Shown: positions 8,950 to 16,679, numbered from the stretch's first letter. The stretch is DNA of 64,000 nucleotides from Haloarcula salinisoli (GCF_019599405.1 NZ_RKLQ01000001.1:434001-498000), one strand, 5' to 3'. Numbers and translations: made by a program. The notes: a model not told the origin generated them from the sequence alone.

Positions 8950-9072
8950 TCAGTCCGCGCCCTGACCGGGGATGTAGCCGCAGTCGCTGCAGTGTGTGAC
9001 TGTCCGTGCCGGTGTGAACTCGCCGGCGCAGTGTGGGCATCTGGATGCGGGTCGTCGGTGTGTCGTTACCAT
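8950..9072 (-). CDS. 40-aa zinc-ribbon microprotein
   Basis: A short open frame from ATG 9072 to TGA 8950 encodes 40 residues with two Cys pairs, CPHC (12-16 region) and CSDCGY (28-33 region), spaced 12 residues apart, the pattern of a one-finger zinc ribbon. The N terminus is basic and the C terminus short. It lies between dapB and dapD on the same strand, with its own TATA-like element GAGTATAAGG (9095-9104) about 28 bp ahead of the ATG, as in leaderless haloarchaeal transcripts. Such microproteins are often missed by gene callers. A role in dap regulation would be a guess from position. Confidence 0.7.
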   Translation of the reverse strand: MVTTHRRPASRCPHCAGEFTPARTVTHCSDCGYIPGQGAD

Positions 9073-9094
9073 ACCTGTCGCTGGGCAGTCAGCG

Positions 9095-9104
9095 AGTATA
9101 AGGC
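9095..9104 (-). promoter_or_regulatory. TATA box of the zinc-ribbon gene
   Basis: GAGTATAAGG (plus-strand reading) is centred about 28 bp upstream of the ATG at 9072, the expected place for a leaderless archaeal promoter on the minus strand. Confidence 0.5.
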
Positions 9105-9150
9105 TGTGCGTTATATTGAGTAGACTGTATAAGGTCCATTATATCGATAT

Positions 9151-9903
9151 TCAGGCGTCGACGACCGCGCCGAACTCGTAGCGACCGGCCTCGCGACCCG
9201 AGAGCCACGCCGCGGCGTCGAGCGCGCCGGCGGCGAAGACGGCCCGGTCCTCGGCGTGATGGGAGAGCGACAGCACCTCGTCGTTGCCCGCGAGGATGAG
9301 TTCGTGTTCGCCGCGGATGTCACCGGCGCGGCGGGCGAAGACGCCGATCTCGTCGCCCTCTCGGGGAGCGTGACCCTCGCGGCCGTACACCGGCTCGACG
9401 TCGCGTTCCTCCTGGACCACTTCGAGCAGGGTCTTCGCGGTACCGGAGGGGGCGTCGACCTTCCCATTGTGGTGGCTCTCCATCAGTTCGAGGTCGTAGT
9501 CGTCGAGCGCTCGGACCGCCTCCCGGACCGTACGCTGGAGCACCTGGATACCGCGCGAGAAGTTCGTCGCCTTCAGCAGCGGGACCGACTCGCTGACGAC
9601 GTCGAGGTCGGCCAGTCCGTCGTCGGAAAAGCCCGTGGTCCCGACGACCAGCCCGACGCCGGCCTCGACACAGGCCTCGGCCAGGGGCAGCGTCGACTCG
9701 GGGATAGAGAAGTCGACGACCACGTCCACGCCGTGCTCGGCGAGGGCGCCGGCCACGTCCTCGGCGACGACCGGGACCCCGTCGACCTCGCCGGCTTCGA
9801 CGTCGAAGCCGACGACGACCTCGAGGTCGTCGCGGTCGGCGGCCGTCTCGATGACCGTCTGTCCCATGCGACCCGCCGCACCGTTGACGGCAATCCGTGT
9901 CAT
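9151..9903 (-). CDS. dapB: 4-hydroxy-tetrahydrodipicolinate reductase
   Basis: A 250-aa NAD(P)H-dependent reductase of the DAP pathway. The Rossmann nucleotide loop is VNGAAGRMG at residues 6-14; the active-site segment ESHHNGKVDAPSGTA spans 142-156 with the conserved His144/His145 and Lys148; VGTTGFS marks the region before the substrate domain. Length fits the family. The ATG overlaps the dapA stop by 4 bp, so dapA-dapB are translationally coupled. Well supported. Confidence 0.95.
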   Translation of the reverse strand: MTRIAVNGAAGRMGQTVIETAADRDDLEVVVGFDVEAGEVDGVPVVAEDVAGALAEHGVDVVVDFSIPESTLPLAEACVEAGVGLVVGTTGFSDDGLADLDVVSESVPLLKATNFSRGIQVLQRTVREAVRALDDYDLELMESHHNGKVDAPSGTAKTLLEVVQEERDVEPVYGREGHAPREGDEIGVFARRAGDIRGEHELILAGNDEVLSLSHHAEDRAVFAAGALDAAAWLSGREAGRYEFGAVVDA

Positions 9904-10826
9904 CGCTCTACCTCCGCGTAGGCGTCCTCTAAGTCCTCCGTTTCGAGGTCGGCGAGCACGTCACGCAGGTCCTCGAGATACTCGTCGGCCAGCCTGGACA
10001 GCGGCTGGCGAAGGTGGGCCGGGCCATAACCCCGAATCCGCATCGCCTCCTTGACCGGGATGGGGTTGGTCTCGACGAACAGCTCGCGAAAGAGCGGCCC
10101 GAGTTCGTGGTGGATGGCCCGCGCTCGCTCGAAGTCGCCGGCCAGCCCTGCCCCGACCATCGCGCAGGTGCGCTCCGGTTCGACGTTTGCGGCCACGGAG
10201 ATACAGCCCGCCGCTCCGACCGACAGCATCGGCAGGGTCATGCCGTCGTCGCCCGACAGCACCGCGAACTCCTCGTCTCGGGTGCGCTCGATGATTTCGG
10301 ATATCTGGTTCATGTCGCCACTTGCTGCCTTGTACGCCTGGATGTTCTCGTGGGCAGCGAGGGAAACGGCGGTGTCGGGCTCGATGTTCTGCCCGGTTCG
10401 GGACGGGACGTTGTAGACAATCTGGGGGCAGTCCACCGCGTCGGCGATGGTCTCGTAGTGGTCGACCAGGCCGCGCTGTTCGGGCTTGTTGTAGTACGGC
10501 GAAATCAGGAGCAGGGCGTCGGCACCGGCGTCGGCGGCCCGCCGGGAGAGCGAGAGCGCCTCGCGGGTGTTGTTGGAGCCGGTGCCGGCGATGACTGGGA
10601 CGTCGTCGACGGCGTCGATGACCGCCTCGACGACCTCGATGTGTTCGTCGTGGGTCATCGTCGCCGACTCGCCCGTCGAGCCGGCCGGGACCAGCCCGTC
10701 GACGCCGGCGGCCTCCAGCCGCTGGGCGTCTCGCCGGAGTGTCTCGAAGTCGATACTGCGCTCGTCGTCGTCGTGGAACGGCGTACACATCGCGGGGTAG
10801 ACGCCGTGGAAGTCGGGTGCTGTCAT
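9900..10826 (-). CDS. dapA: 4-hydroxy-tetrahydrodipicolinate synthase
   Basis: A 308-aa class I aldolase that condenses pyruvate with aspartate semialdehyde. The substrate-binding GSTGES motif is at 49-54, YYNKPEQRG at 111-119, Tyr138 in YNVPSRTG and the Schiff-base Lys166 in AYKAASGD. First gene of the dapA-dapB unit; dapD, lysA and dapE follow further downstream on the same strand. DapA homologues also act on sugar acids, but the neighbours settle the assignment. Confidence 0.94.
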   Translation of the reverse strand: MTAPDFHGVYPAMCTPFHDDDERSIDFETLRRDAQRLEAAGVDGLVPAGSTGESATMTHDEHIEVVEAVIDAVDDVPVIAGTGSNNTREALSLSRRAADAGADALLLISPYYNKPEQRGLVDHYETIADAVDCPQIVYNVPSRTGQNIEPDTAVSLAAHENIQAYKAASGDMNQISEIIERTRDEEFAVLSGDDGMTLPMLSVGAAGCISVAANVEPERTCAMVGAGLAGDFERARAIHHELGPLFRELFVETNPIPVKEAMRIRGYGPAHLRQPLSRLADEYLEDLRDVLADLETEDLEDAYAEVER

Positions 10827-11127
10827 TGCTGAGTGGTGTGGTGTCGCTGTGGGATTAGTTGTCCGGTCTGTCCGTCAAAAGAGCGACCCGTGACGGGTGC
10901 GCCACGCCCGCCACGAGTCAGCGACCCTCGACGAGTGCGCCACGCCCGCCGAGAGTCAGAAACTACCGCTTGCGCTTGCGTTTCGGGACGACGCCGTCGC
11001 CGCTGGGTACCGAACGTGCCGTACCGTGGCGTCGTCGCATACTCGTCTGGCCGTCCGTGAGCGACTTATCCTTTTTGCTCTCCGCGAACCCCGAAAACCT
11101 ATCCGGGTTCGGGTGGGAAATCACCGT
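10827..11127. other. spacer between dapA and NYN gene with short direct repeat
   Basis: No gene is convincing here. A 16-bp unit GTGCGCCACGCCCGCC occurs at 10897-10912 and again at 10935-10950, 38 bp apart, each followed by a GAGTCAG tail. A near-palindrome GGTAC...GTACC lies at about 11005-11026. The A/T-rich stretch about 11090-11100 (AACCTATCC) is 27-35 bp ahead of the NYN start and is the likely TATA box of that gene. Confidence 0.55.
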
Positions 11128-11625
11128 ATGACTGTCTCTCACTCGGGACAACGCGTGGCCGTCCTGGCCGACGCGCAGAACCTCTATCACACTGCCCGGA
11201 GCCTCTACACGCGTAACATCGACTACTCGGAACTGCTCGAAGCGGCCGTCGACGGCCGCGAACTCACCCGCGCTATCGCCTACGTCATCCGCGCCGACTC
11301 CCCGGAAGAGGAGACGTTCTTCGACGCGCTCACCGACATCGGATTCGAGACCCGTATCAAGGACATCAAAACGTTCCAGGACGGCTCCCAGAAGGCCGAC
11401 TGGGACGTGGGGATGAGCCTGGACGCGGTCACACTGGCGAAACACAACGACGCTATCGTGCTGTGTACCGGCGACGGCGACTTCGCACGCGTCTGTCGGT
11501 ACGTCCGCCACGAGGGGTGTCGCATCGAAGCGATGGGGTTCGAGGAGTCCTCCTCTGAAGACCTCAAGTCCGCCGTCGACGGGTTCGTCGACCTGAGCGA
11601 GGAACCCGACAAATATCTGCTGTAG
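11128..11625 (+). CDS. NYN (LabA/DUF88) domain protein, PIN-like fold
   Basis: A 165-aa protein of the NYN family, PIN-like proteins thought to be RNases. Acidic candidates for the metal site are in AVLADAQNLY near the N terminus and in the LCTGDGDFARVCRYV segment; the C-terminal part GCRIEAMGFEESSSEDL is also typical. The frame remains open further upstream, but the ATG at 11128 gives the family-like N terminus and has a TATA-like element at the right distance. It stands alone. Nuclease activity is inferred from the family. Confidence 0.82.
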   Translation: MTVSHSGQRVAVLADAQNLYHTARSLYTRNIDYSELLEAAVDGRELTRAIAYVIRADSPEEETFFDALTDIGFETRIKDIKTFQDGSQKADWDVGMSLDAVTLAKHNDAIVLCTGDGDFARVCRYVRHEGCRIEAMGFEESSSEDLKSAVDGFVDLSEEPDKYLL

Positions 11626-11661
11626 CTCGCAAGGGTCAGAAACCAGAGAACAGAGCGACGG

Positions 11662-11856
11662 TTAGACCGCGCGACCGTCTTCCGAAGTGCCGACCAGCAA
11701 GGCGCCGGCGGCCAGGCCCAGCGCCGCGACGCCGGCCATGACGCCGGCCACGGTGGTCGAGATGCCGATATCGAACGGGCCCGACGCGAGAATCAGCACC
11801 GAGCTGACGACCAGCAACGCGGCGCCCGCATACACTTTCCGCTTGTCTGTAGCCAT
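11662..11856 (-). CDS. small membrane protein with two helices
   Basis: A 64-aa protein starting MATDKRKVYAG. Two hydrophobic segments (about 8-26 and 32-55) are separated by a short polar turn; the tail SEDGRAV is charged. The ATG at 11856 was chosen because TATAAATT (11884-11891) lies about 30 bp ahead; a longer start at 11898 would include that element in the gene. No family is recognised. Convergent with the NYN gene. Confidence 0.65.
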   Translation of the reverse strand: MATDKRKVYAGAALLVVSSVLILASGPFDIGISTTVAGVMAGVAALGLAAGALLVGTSEDGRAV

Positions 11857-11988
11857 TGTAGGGGTGTCTAGCGTGCCATCCGGTATAAATTTCCCCAAAC
11901 GCGTCGGAAATTATGCGAGAGAGTCACATACACTGGCCACTGCGGGCGGACCGAAAACGGGTTACCTCCACGGACGCCACCACAGCCA

Positions 11989-12450
11989 ATGAGCGACAGC
12001 GAGCTCCGTGGCCTCCGTCGCGGGGCCGACTACCAGTTCGGTCGAGGTGCCGGTGCGGCCCTGCTGGAAGACGCCGTCGAGGTCACCCACACCAGTTCGG
12101 GGCGGCCCCGGCAGGTCCACGCCGACGACGGCCGCATCGCCACCTACGCCACCGACGGCCGCTTCGTCCTCGGACTGGCCGGCGGCCGACGCCTGCTCGA
12201 TGCCTTCGACGCTCCCGCTCACCGCGTCGTCGTGGGCGACGAGAGCGAGCCGTTCGTCCGCGGAGGCCGCAACACCTTCGCGAAGTTCGTCCAGCAGGCC
12301 GACCCGTCGATTCGGCCCGGCGACGAGACGCTGGTCGTCCACGAGAACGGCGACCTGCTCGCGGTCGGCCGCGCGGAACTCCCCGGCAGCGGGATGGCCG
12401 ACTTCGAGACCGGGATGGCTGTGAAAGTGCGACAGGGGACCGATAGCTGA
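11989..12450 (+). CDS. PUA domain RNA-binding protein
   Basis: A 153-aa protein whose C-terminal 75 residues form a PUA domain: RVVVGDESEPFVRGGRNTFA, then DPSIRPGDETLVVHENGDLLAVGRA, the glycine-rich turn and ending strand. The N-terminal half resembles the small haloarchaeal PUA proteins related to archaeosine tRNA transglycosylase accessory domains. It probably binds structured RNA. The lipoprotein gene follows 8 bp later on the same strand. The role of the N-terminal half is unknown. Confidence 0.82.
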   Translation: MSDSELRGLRRGADYQFGRGAGAALLEDAVEVTHTSSGRPRQVHADDGRIATYATDGRFVLGLAGGRRLLDAFDAPAHRVVVGDESEPFVRGGRNTFAKFVQQADPSIRPGDETLVVHENGDLLAVGRAELPGSGMADFETGMAVKVRQGTDS

Positions 12451-12458
12451 CCGTCGCT

Positions 12459-12851
12459 ATGCGCCGCCGTTCCCTACTGGCCGGGCTCGCGGTCTCGACG
12501 GCTGCGCTCGCGGGCTGTGGCGGTGACTCGCCGAGCACGGTCACGCCCGACCCCGACGACCCGGTAGTGTTCGTCGTCACCAACGAACAGACCGTCAGCG
12601 CGACGGTACAGCTGACAGTGGCCCGCGACGACGGCTCGACCGTCCTCGACGAATCCGTGACCCTCGATGCGGGCGCAGTCAGGGAGTTCGACCCCGGCAT
12701 CGACCGGCCGGGCACCTACGAACTCACGGCGGCTATCGAGGACGGATTACAGCGGACGATTACGCTCAACGTCGAGGCAACAGATATCCGAAACGGCTCG
12801 AACTACGAGGTCATCCTCCGGGACAACAGCGTCCAGGTGACGTGGGCGTGA
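12459..12851 (+). CDS. predicted Tat lipoprotein, unknown function
   Basis: A 130-aa secreted protein. The start MRRRSLLAGL carries a twin-arginine motif followed by a hydrophobic stretch and a lipobox LAGC with Cys20, so the mature protein is probably lipid-anchored outside the cell. The mature part is a single beta-rich domain: VVTNEQTVSATVQLTVARDD, FDPGIDRPGTYELTAAIEDG, RNGSNYEVILRDNSVQV. Such Ig-like lipoproteins are common in haloarchaea and lack a known function. It lies 8 bp after the PUA gene. Confidence 0.75.
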   Translation: MRRRSLLAGLAVSTAALAGCGGDSPSTVTPDPDDPVVFVVTNEQTVSATVQLTVARDDGSTVLDESVTLDAGAVREFDPGIDRPGTYELTAAIEDGLQRTITLNVEATDIRNGSNYEVILRDNSVQVTWA

Positions 12852-12885
12852 ACCCTGCGGGAAGCGCGGTGCCCCGGCGGCGTGA

Positions 12886-13278
12886 CTACGCGTAGGCGTC
12901 GGTAAACTCCTGTTCGCGGCGCAGCAGCTCTTCGACGCCGTGGTCGAGCAACGCCTCGCCCAGCGCCGTCGCCCGGTAGTACGAATAGAGTCCGTCACTC
13001 GTCGGTTCCTCGCGCTTGCGGTTCTCGACGAGGCCCACGTCGACCAGCGTGTCGAGGTGGTGATGGAGGGTGTTCCCCCGCACGTCCAGGGCCTCCCGCA
13101 GCTCCTTGGCGCTCATCGCGCCGTCGCGCTTGAGCCGGTAGAGCACCCGGAACCGGGTCTCGTTGCCGACGGCCCGCTGCATCGCCATGTACTCCTCGAA
13201 GGTGAGGATACTCCGCTCGGGGAGGAGGTCCGCCGGCTCCGGAGGCATTCCTTCATCTCCTGTCCGATCGATGGACAT
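12886..13278 (-). CDS. winged-helix (ArsR-like) transcriptional regulator
   Basis: A 130-aa DNA-binding protein. A winged helix-turn-helix spans about residues 30-100: NETRFRVLYRLKRDGAMSAK, LREALDVRGNTLHHHLDTL, VDVGLVENRKREE. The LHHHL recognition helix is typical of haloarchaeal ArsR-type regulators. The C-terminal helix could dimerise. The ATG at 13278 was chosen; a frame-open extension to 13323 is rich in basic residues and less likely. Divergent from NAC at 13401. Ligand and targets unknown. Confidence 0.82.
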   Translation of the reverse strand: MSIDRTGDEGMPPEPADLLPERSILTFEEYMAMQRAVGNETRFRVLYRLKRDGAMSAKELREALDVRGNTLHHHLDTLVDVGLVENRKREEPTSDGLYSYYRATALGEALLDHGVEELLRREQEFTDAYA

Positions 13279-13368
13279 GTGACCAGATTCTCCGGCGGGG
13301 AAAATAATTCTTCGCGACCGCAACCGGGCTCGCGTCCCTGACAGCGTCCAGGAACTGCCGACCCGGTG

Positions 13369-13380
13369 GGCTTTTTTATC
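13369..13380 (+). promoter_or_regulatory. TATA box of the NAC gene
   Basis: GGCTTTTTTATC ends about 21 bp before the ATG at 13401 and is centred about 27 bp upstream, consistent with a leaderless transcript for NAC and TrmI. Confidence 0.55.
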
Positions 13381-13400
13381 CAGAACGCGCAGCCTCGGGT

Positions 13401-13787
13401 ATGTTCGGTGGAGGCGGCGGGATGAACCCGCGCAAGATGAAACAGATGATGGAACAGATGGGTATCGATATGGAGGATATCGATGCCGAGGAAGTGATTA
13501 TCCGGACCCCCGAGGAGGAGCTGGTCTTCACGGACGCGGAGGTCCAGCTGATGGAAGCTCAGGGCCAGAAGACCTACCAGGTCGTCGGTGACCCCGAGAG
13601 CCGCGAGCGCGGCGAGGGCGCGAGCGCTGGCGGCGCGGCCGACGACGACGCCAGCGACGACAGCGGCGTCGACGAGGACGACGTCGAAATCGTCGCGATG
13701 CGGACCGGTGCCGACGAGGACACCGCCCGCGAGGCCCTGGAAGCCAACGACGGCGACCTGGCGGACGCGGTCGACGAACTGGAGTAG
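13401..13787 (+). CDS. nac: nascent polypeptide-associated complex protein
   Basis: Archaeal NAC, 128 aa, a homodimeric ribosome-associated chaperone of new chains. The Gly/Met-rich N terminus ([20 protein letters not shown]) leads into the NAC beta-barrel ([20 protein letters not shown]...TYQVVGDPE). An Asp/Ala-rich linker is followed by a UBA-like three-helix domain ([20 protein letters not shown]). Length and domain order are standard. The next gene (TrmI) begins 1 bp after the stop, so they form one operon. Confidence 0.93.
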   Translation: MFGGGGGMNPRKMKQMMEQMGIDMEDIDAEEVIIRTPEEELVFTDAEVQLMEAQGQKTYQVVGDPESRERGEGASAGGAADDDASDDSGVDEDDVEIVAMRTGADEDTAREALEANDGDLADAVDELE

Positions 13788-13788
13788 C

Positions 13789-14508
13789 GTGTACCTGTTC
13801 GTCCACGAGGACCGCGAACACCTCCTCTCGCCCGGCGAGCGATTCGAGTCCGACCTCGGTATCCTGGAGGTGCCCGAGGACGTCACACCCGGCGACGTCG
13901 TCGAGACGCATCTGGGGAACGGCTTCACCGTCCGGCGGCTGCGCGGGCCGGACCTCTTTGCCCATCTGGAGCGCACCGGCGCGCCGATGATGCCCCGCGA
14001 CGTCGGGCTGGTCGTGGGCAAGACCGGCGTCGCCGCGGGCGACCGCGTGCTCGACGCGGGGACCGGGACCGGCATCCTCAGCGCCTACATGGGCCGGATG
14101 GGGGCCGACGTGACGACCTACGAAATCGACCCGGACTTCGCCGAGGTCGCGCGCGACAACATGGAGATAGCGGGCGTCGGGGACAGCGTCGAGGTCAGGA
14201 CCGGCGACGTGACCGACGACCTCGACGAGCTGTCGGGCTTCGACGTGGTGACGCTGGACACCGAGGACGCCCCGACCGTCGTCGAGCGCACCCCGACGCT
14301 GCTCGCCCGGGGTGGCTCACTGGCCGTGTACTCCCCGTTCGTCGAGAACACCCGCGAGGTCGTCGCTGCGGCCCGCGAGGTGGGGCTCGAGGGTATCGAG
14401 ACGCTCGATACCATCCAGCGGGAGATGGACTTCGACGATCGGGGCTCCCGACCGTCGACCGGCGGCGTCGGCCACACCGGGTATCTGACGTTCGCCCGAA
14501 GACCGTAG
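13789..14508 (+). CDS. trmI: tRNA (adenine-N1)-methyltransferase TrmI
   Basis: A 239-aa class I SAM methyltransferase of the TrmI family, which methylates A57/A58 of the tRNA T-loop in archaea. The GTG at 13789, directly after the NAC stop, gives the family start YLFVHEDREHLLSPG. A small N-terminal beta domain precedes the Rossmann fold with DAGTGTGILSAYMG as SAM motif I, YEIDPDF as the acidic motif II and VTLDTEDAP before the catalytic region. The NAC-TrmI pair links translation-related functions. Confidence 0.9.
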   Translation: MYLFVHEDREHLLSPGERFESDLGILEVPEDVTPGDVVETHLGNGFTVRRLRGPDLFAHLERTGAPMMPRDVGLVVGKTGVAAGDRVLDAGTGTGILSAYMGRMGADVTTYEIDPDFAEVARDNMEIAGVGDSVEVRTGDVTDDLDELSGFDVVTLDTEDAPTVVERTPTLLARGGSLAVYSPFVENTREVVAAAREVGLEGIETLDTIQREMDFDDRGSRPSTGGVGHTGYLTFARRP

Positions 14509-14757
14509 GAAACGAGGTTTTCGGGAGCAAAGCGACCGAAAACCTCGATACGCGAGCGGGGAACGGAGTGACCCGCGAGCAGAGAGGGAGCGAAACGGCG
14601 AACGTAGTGAGGTAGAGCCATAGCGAGGTTCCGAACGGAATGAGGAACCGCGACGCAAATCGGTCGCGAAATTCTCGGGAGCTGCATCGACCTGCGGCGA
14701 CACACCGGTTTCCGCGAGCCGTGGTTTCAAGCCCCAGTGCTCCCAAGAGGCGTCTGT
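14509..14757. repeat. palindrome-rich spacer after trmI
   Basis: Within about 250 bp no gene is seen. It opens with a 12-bp stem CGAGGTTTTCGG/CCGAAAACCTCG around 14515-14552, followed by shorter mirror arms (CGGGGAACGGAGTGACCCG, GGTTCCGAACGGAATGAGGAACC) to about 14665. The first hairpin sits right after the trmI stop and may end its transcript. Confidence 0.65.
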
Positions 14758-14961
14758 ATGAGCGACGCCCCCGACGAGACGACGACGTGGCCCGAGCTCG
14801 CCATCGGGTTGTACGACCGACTGACCGGCCGTAACGCCGAGATAACGTACGAGTTCGAGGACATGGAGGTCGACGTCCCCAGCACCACGGGCGAGGACCC
14901 CGAGTACGCCTACTGGCGTATCGACGGCACGCTCACCGTCAAGGCCCGCGAGAAGGAGTGA
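14758..14961 (+). CDS. small conserved haloarchaeal-type protein, unknown function
   Basis: A 67-aa acidic protein starting MSDAPDETTTW. It has the look of a compact beta domain (AEITYEFEDMEVDVPST, YAYWRIDGTLTVKAREKE). No motif of known function. The stop overlaps the GTG of the next gene, so both are probably one unit. ATG 14758 was chosen over an upstream in-frame ATG because the extra seven residues are unlike a normal N terminus. Confidence 0.72.
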   Translation: MSDAPDETTTWPELAIGLYDRLTGRNAEITYEFEDMEVDVPSTTGEDPEYAYWRIDGTLTVKAREKE

Positions 14962-15362
14962 CGGCGACACCGACCGGACAGCACGGCGACCCGCCAGCGA
15001 CCCTCGCTGAGCTGCTGGACGACCTCGAAGACCGGCCCGAACTGTCGGTCGAGGCCGATCTGGACGTCGAGCTAGACGGCCACCCGGCGAGCGTCGTGGG
15101 GTACGACGACCTCGTGGCGCTGGACCTGCCCTCTGTCCCCGCTGCTGTCTCGCTGTGGCGCAACCGCCCGATCGACGTGATGGATGCAGCGGCGCTGCTT
15201 TCGTCTGTGGGTCTGACTGCCGAACTCCGGGTCCGTGGAGTCCCGGTCGCCCGTCTCGGCGACGACGCCGTCCCCAGCGGCCTCGCCCGACGGCTCGGGC
15301 TGGGGCCGGTCGAGCTGGTCCCCGAGGGGCCGCTGCTCGCGCTCACTCGACGGCGCGAATGA
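14958..15362 (+). CDS. hypothetical protein, 134 aa
   Basis: Starts with GTG overlapping the preceding stop by 4 bp, a sign of translational coupling. The N-terminal third is acidic (LAELLDDLEDRPELSVEADL); the middle contains a mixed alpha/beta stretch (IDVMDAAALLSSVGLTAELR) and the C terminus is VELVPEGPLLALTRRRE. No family recognised. Its last 20 bp overlap the convergent gene at 15343. Codon use is like that of its neighbours. Confidence 0.65.
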   Translation: MTATPTGQHGDPPATLAELLDDLEDRPELSVEADLDVELDGHPASVVGYDDLVALDLPSVPAAVSLWRNRPIDVMDAAALLSSVGLTAELRVRGVPVARLGDDAVPSGLARRLGLGPVELVPEGPLLALTRRRE

Positions 15363-15954
15363 GCTCGAGCAGTTCGTCGCGGTAGGCCGCCGCCGACCGG
15401 GTCAGCGGCTCGTCGGGGTCATCGAGGTCGAGCATCTCCCCGACCGGCTGGTCCGGATAGGCACCCGCGGCGATGCGGAACCCGTCGGCGTGCCAGACGC
15501 CGACCCAGCCGGTCACCGACAGCGTCGTCCCGAGCGACGCCAGCGGGAGGTCGGCCGTGTAGCTTCGCAGATGCAGCTTGTCGCCGCCGTCGGTCCGAAT
15601 CCGCTCCTTGCGGCCCCGGGAGACGTCCTCGAAGCCCCGCTCGCGTAGCTCCTCCGCGAAGGCCGACTGCGCTTCCGAGCGGACCGTCGGCAGTATCATC
15701 ATCGGACCGATGCCGGGCGCCAGCGACGGCCGGAAGGTTAGCGCCGTCGCGAAGAAGAACCGCCACTGGTGGTCGAGCCCCGCCGCCGATGCGGCGGCCT
15801 CGCGCGTTCGCACGTCGTCGTAGAGCCTGGTCGCACCGACGACCGTCGCCCTGCTGAGTCGGAAGACGGTCTCGACGCGCTCGTCGGTCAGTTCCCAGCC
15901 ACCGCGGGCCAACTGCGCCTCGGGGACGTCCGGCTCGGCGGCGTCTGGAGCCAC
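15343..15954 (-). CDS. conserved hypothetical protein, 203 aa
   Basis: A soluble protein starting with GTG at 15954, 4 bp after the transcription factor S stop. Segments such as ELTDERVETVFRLSRATVVG, WRFFFATALTFRPSLAPGIG and TADLPLASLGTTLSVTGWVG suggest an alpha+beta fold; similar proteins occur in haloarchaea without assigned function. Being immediately downstream of the tfs gene it is probably co-transcribed with it. I do not recognise a catalytic motif. Confidence 0.7.
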   Translation of the reverse strand: MAPDAAEPDVPEAQLARGGWELTDERVETVFRLSRATVVGATRLYDDVRTREAAASAAGLDHQWRFFFATALTFRPSLAPGIGPMMILPTVRSEAQSAFAEELRERGFEDVSRGRKERIRTDGGDKLHLRSYTADLPLASLGTTLSVTGWVGVWHADGFRIAAGAYPDQPVGEMLDLDDPDEPLTRSAAAYRDELLELIRAVE

Positions 15955-15958
15955 AACC

Positions 15959-16282
15959 CTAGTGGTCGTCCTCTCGCCACTTGTGCTCGCACTCGGTGCA
16001 GGTGAAAAAGCGCGTCTCGGACTCGTCTGCGGCCCGAATCTGTTTCATCTCGTAGAACGCCCGGTCGTTGCCACACTCCGGACAGCGCGCGCCCGTCGTC
16101 GGCCCCATATCCTGTGGGTCGACCTCTGAGGTGTCGACGACCTCCGAGGACTCCTGTCCCTGGGTCGTGACCGCTTTTTTATCGGCCTCGGCGTCACGTG
16201 CTTTCTCGTAGCCACAGCTACCACAGACCCACATATCGTCCTCTGTCTTCATCATCGAGCCGCAGTCGTCGCAGAATTCCAT
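15959..16282 (-). CDS. tfs: transcription factor S (TFIIS/RPB9-like cleavage factor)
   Basis: A 107-aa archaeal TFS that rescues backtracked RNA polymerase by stimulating transcript cleavage. The N-terminal zinc ribbon is CDDCGSMM...CGSCGYEK; an acidic linker follows; the C-terminal ribbon is CPECGNDRAFYE...CTECEHKWRE, with the catalytic acidic pair in RAADESET. Both ribbons and the DE pair are intact, so it should be active rather than an inhibitory paralogue. A TTAAAC box at 16312-16317 lies about 30 bp upstream; repeat element A1 starts 95 bp upstream of the ATG. Confidence 0.93.
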   Translation of the reverse strand: MEFCDDCGSMMKTEDDMWVCGSCGYEKARDAEADKKAVTTQGQESSEVVDTSEVDPQDMGPTTGARCPECGNDRAFYEMKQIRAADESETRFFTCTECEHKWREDDH

Positions 16283-16377
16283 TGTTGTACGCAGTATGCC
16301 ACGGGTCTGTGTTAAACGCCCGGGTTCCTAGCTGTCTATCTGGTCATGACTGCAACGCGTACAACAGCAGCCATGAA
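16283..16377 (-). promoter_or_regulatory. tfs promoter region
   Basis: The spacer between tfs and repeat A1 holds a TATA-like GTTAAACG (16311-16318, read on the plus strand) about 30 bp from the ATG. Nothing else is seen. Confidence 0.45.
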
Positions 16378-16679
16378 CAGCCAGAAAGCCCCGGCAGGCT
16401 CCGGTCGGGGGACTCGTTGCGCTCCTCACTCACTACGTTCGTTCCGGTGCTTACGTCGTCCGCCTTCCCGGAGCCTGCCGCCCCTTCCAGCCCCGCCCGG
16501 TCGGCCGTTCCACGGGGCGGGACTGAAAGGGGCCGAGCGCGTGGCGGCTTCGCCGCCACGTTAGACGAGGTCGGCAGAGCCGACCTCGCGCTCGACGAGC
16601 GAGACGAAGTAAGGACCGCAGCCGTAGGCGAGGACCGCAGCGAGTCGTAGCCGACGAGCGGTCGGGGGCTTTCCGGCTG
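16378..16679. repeat. structured repeat family A, copy A1
   Basis: A 302-bp non-coding element bounded by CAGCCAGAAAGCCCC (16378-16392) and GGGGCTTTCCGGCTG (16665-16679), one mismatch apart from perfect complementarity. Inside are a variable arm GGCAGGCTCCGG (16393-16404) paired with CCGGAGCCTGCC (16468-16479), and a central stem CCCCTTCCAGCCCCGCCC (16481-16498) facing GGGCGGGACTGAAAGGGG. A GTGGCGGC hairpin (about 16541-16559) lies in the last arm. Stem order outer, arm, central stem, arm gives a cloverleaf. Copies A2 and A3 share the layout. No protein is plausible here. Confidence 0.8.

Noticed and set aside
7843-9123. Long plus-strand open frame opposite dapD
   Set aside because: It lies over dapD in the antisense direction and through palindromes; composition is that of a GC-rich shadow frame and dapD has clear motifs.
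16378-16679. CRISPR array from repeated GGGACTGAAAGGGG strings
   Set aside because: The string occurs once per element at distant sites and pairs with its complement; there are no regular spacers and no cas genes.
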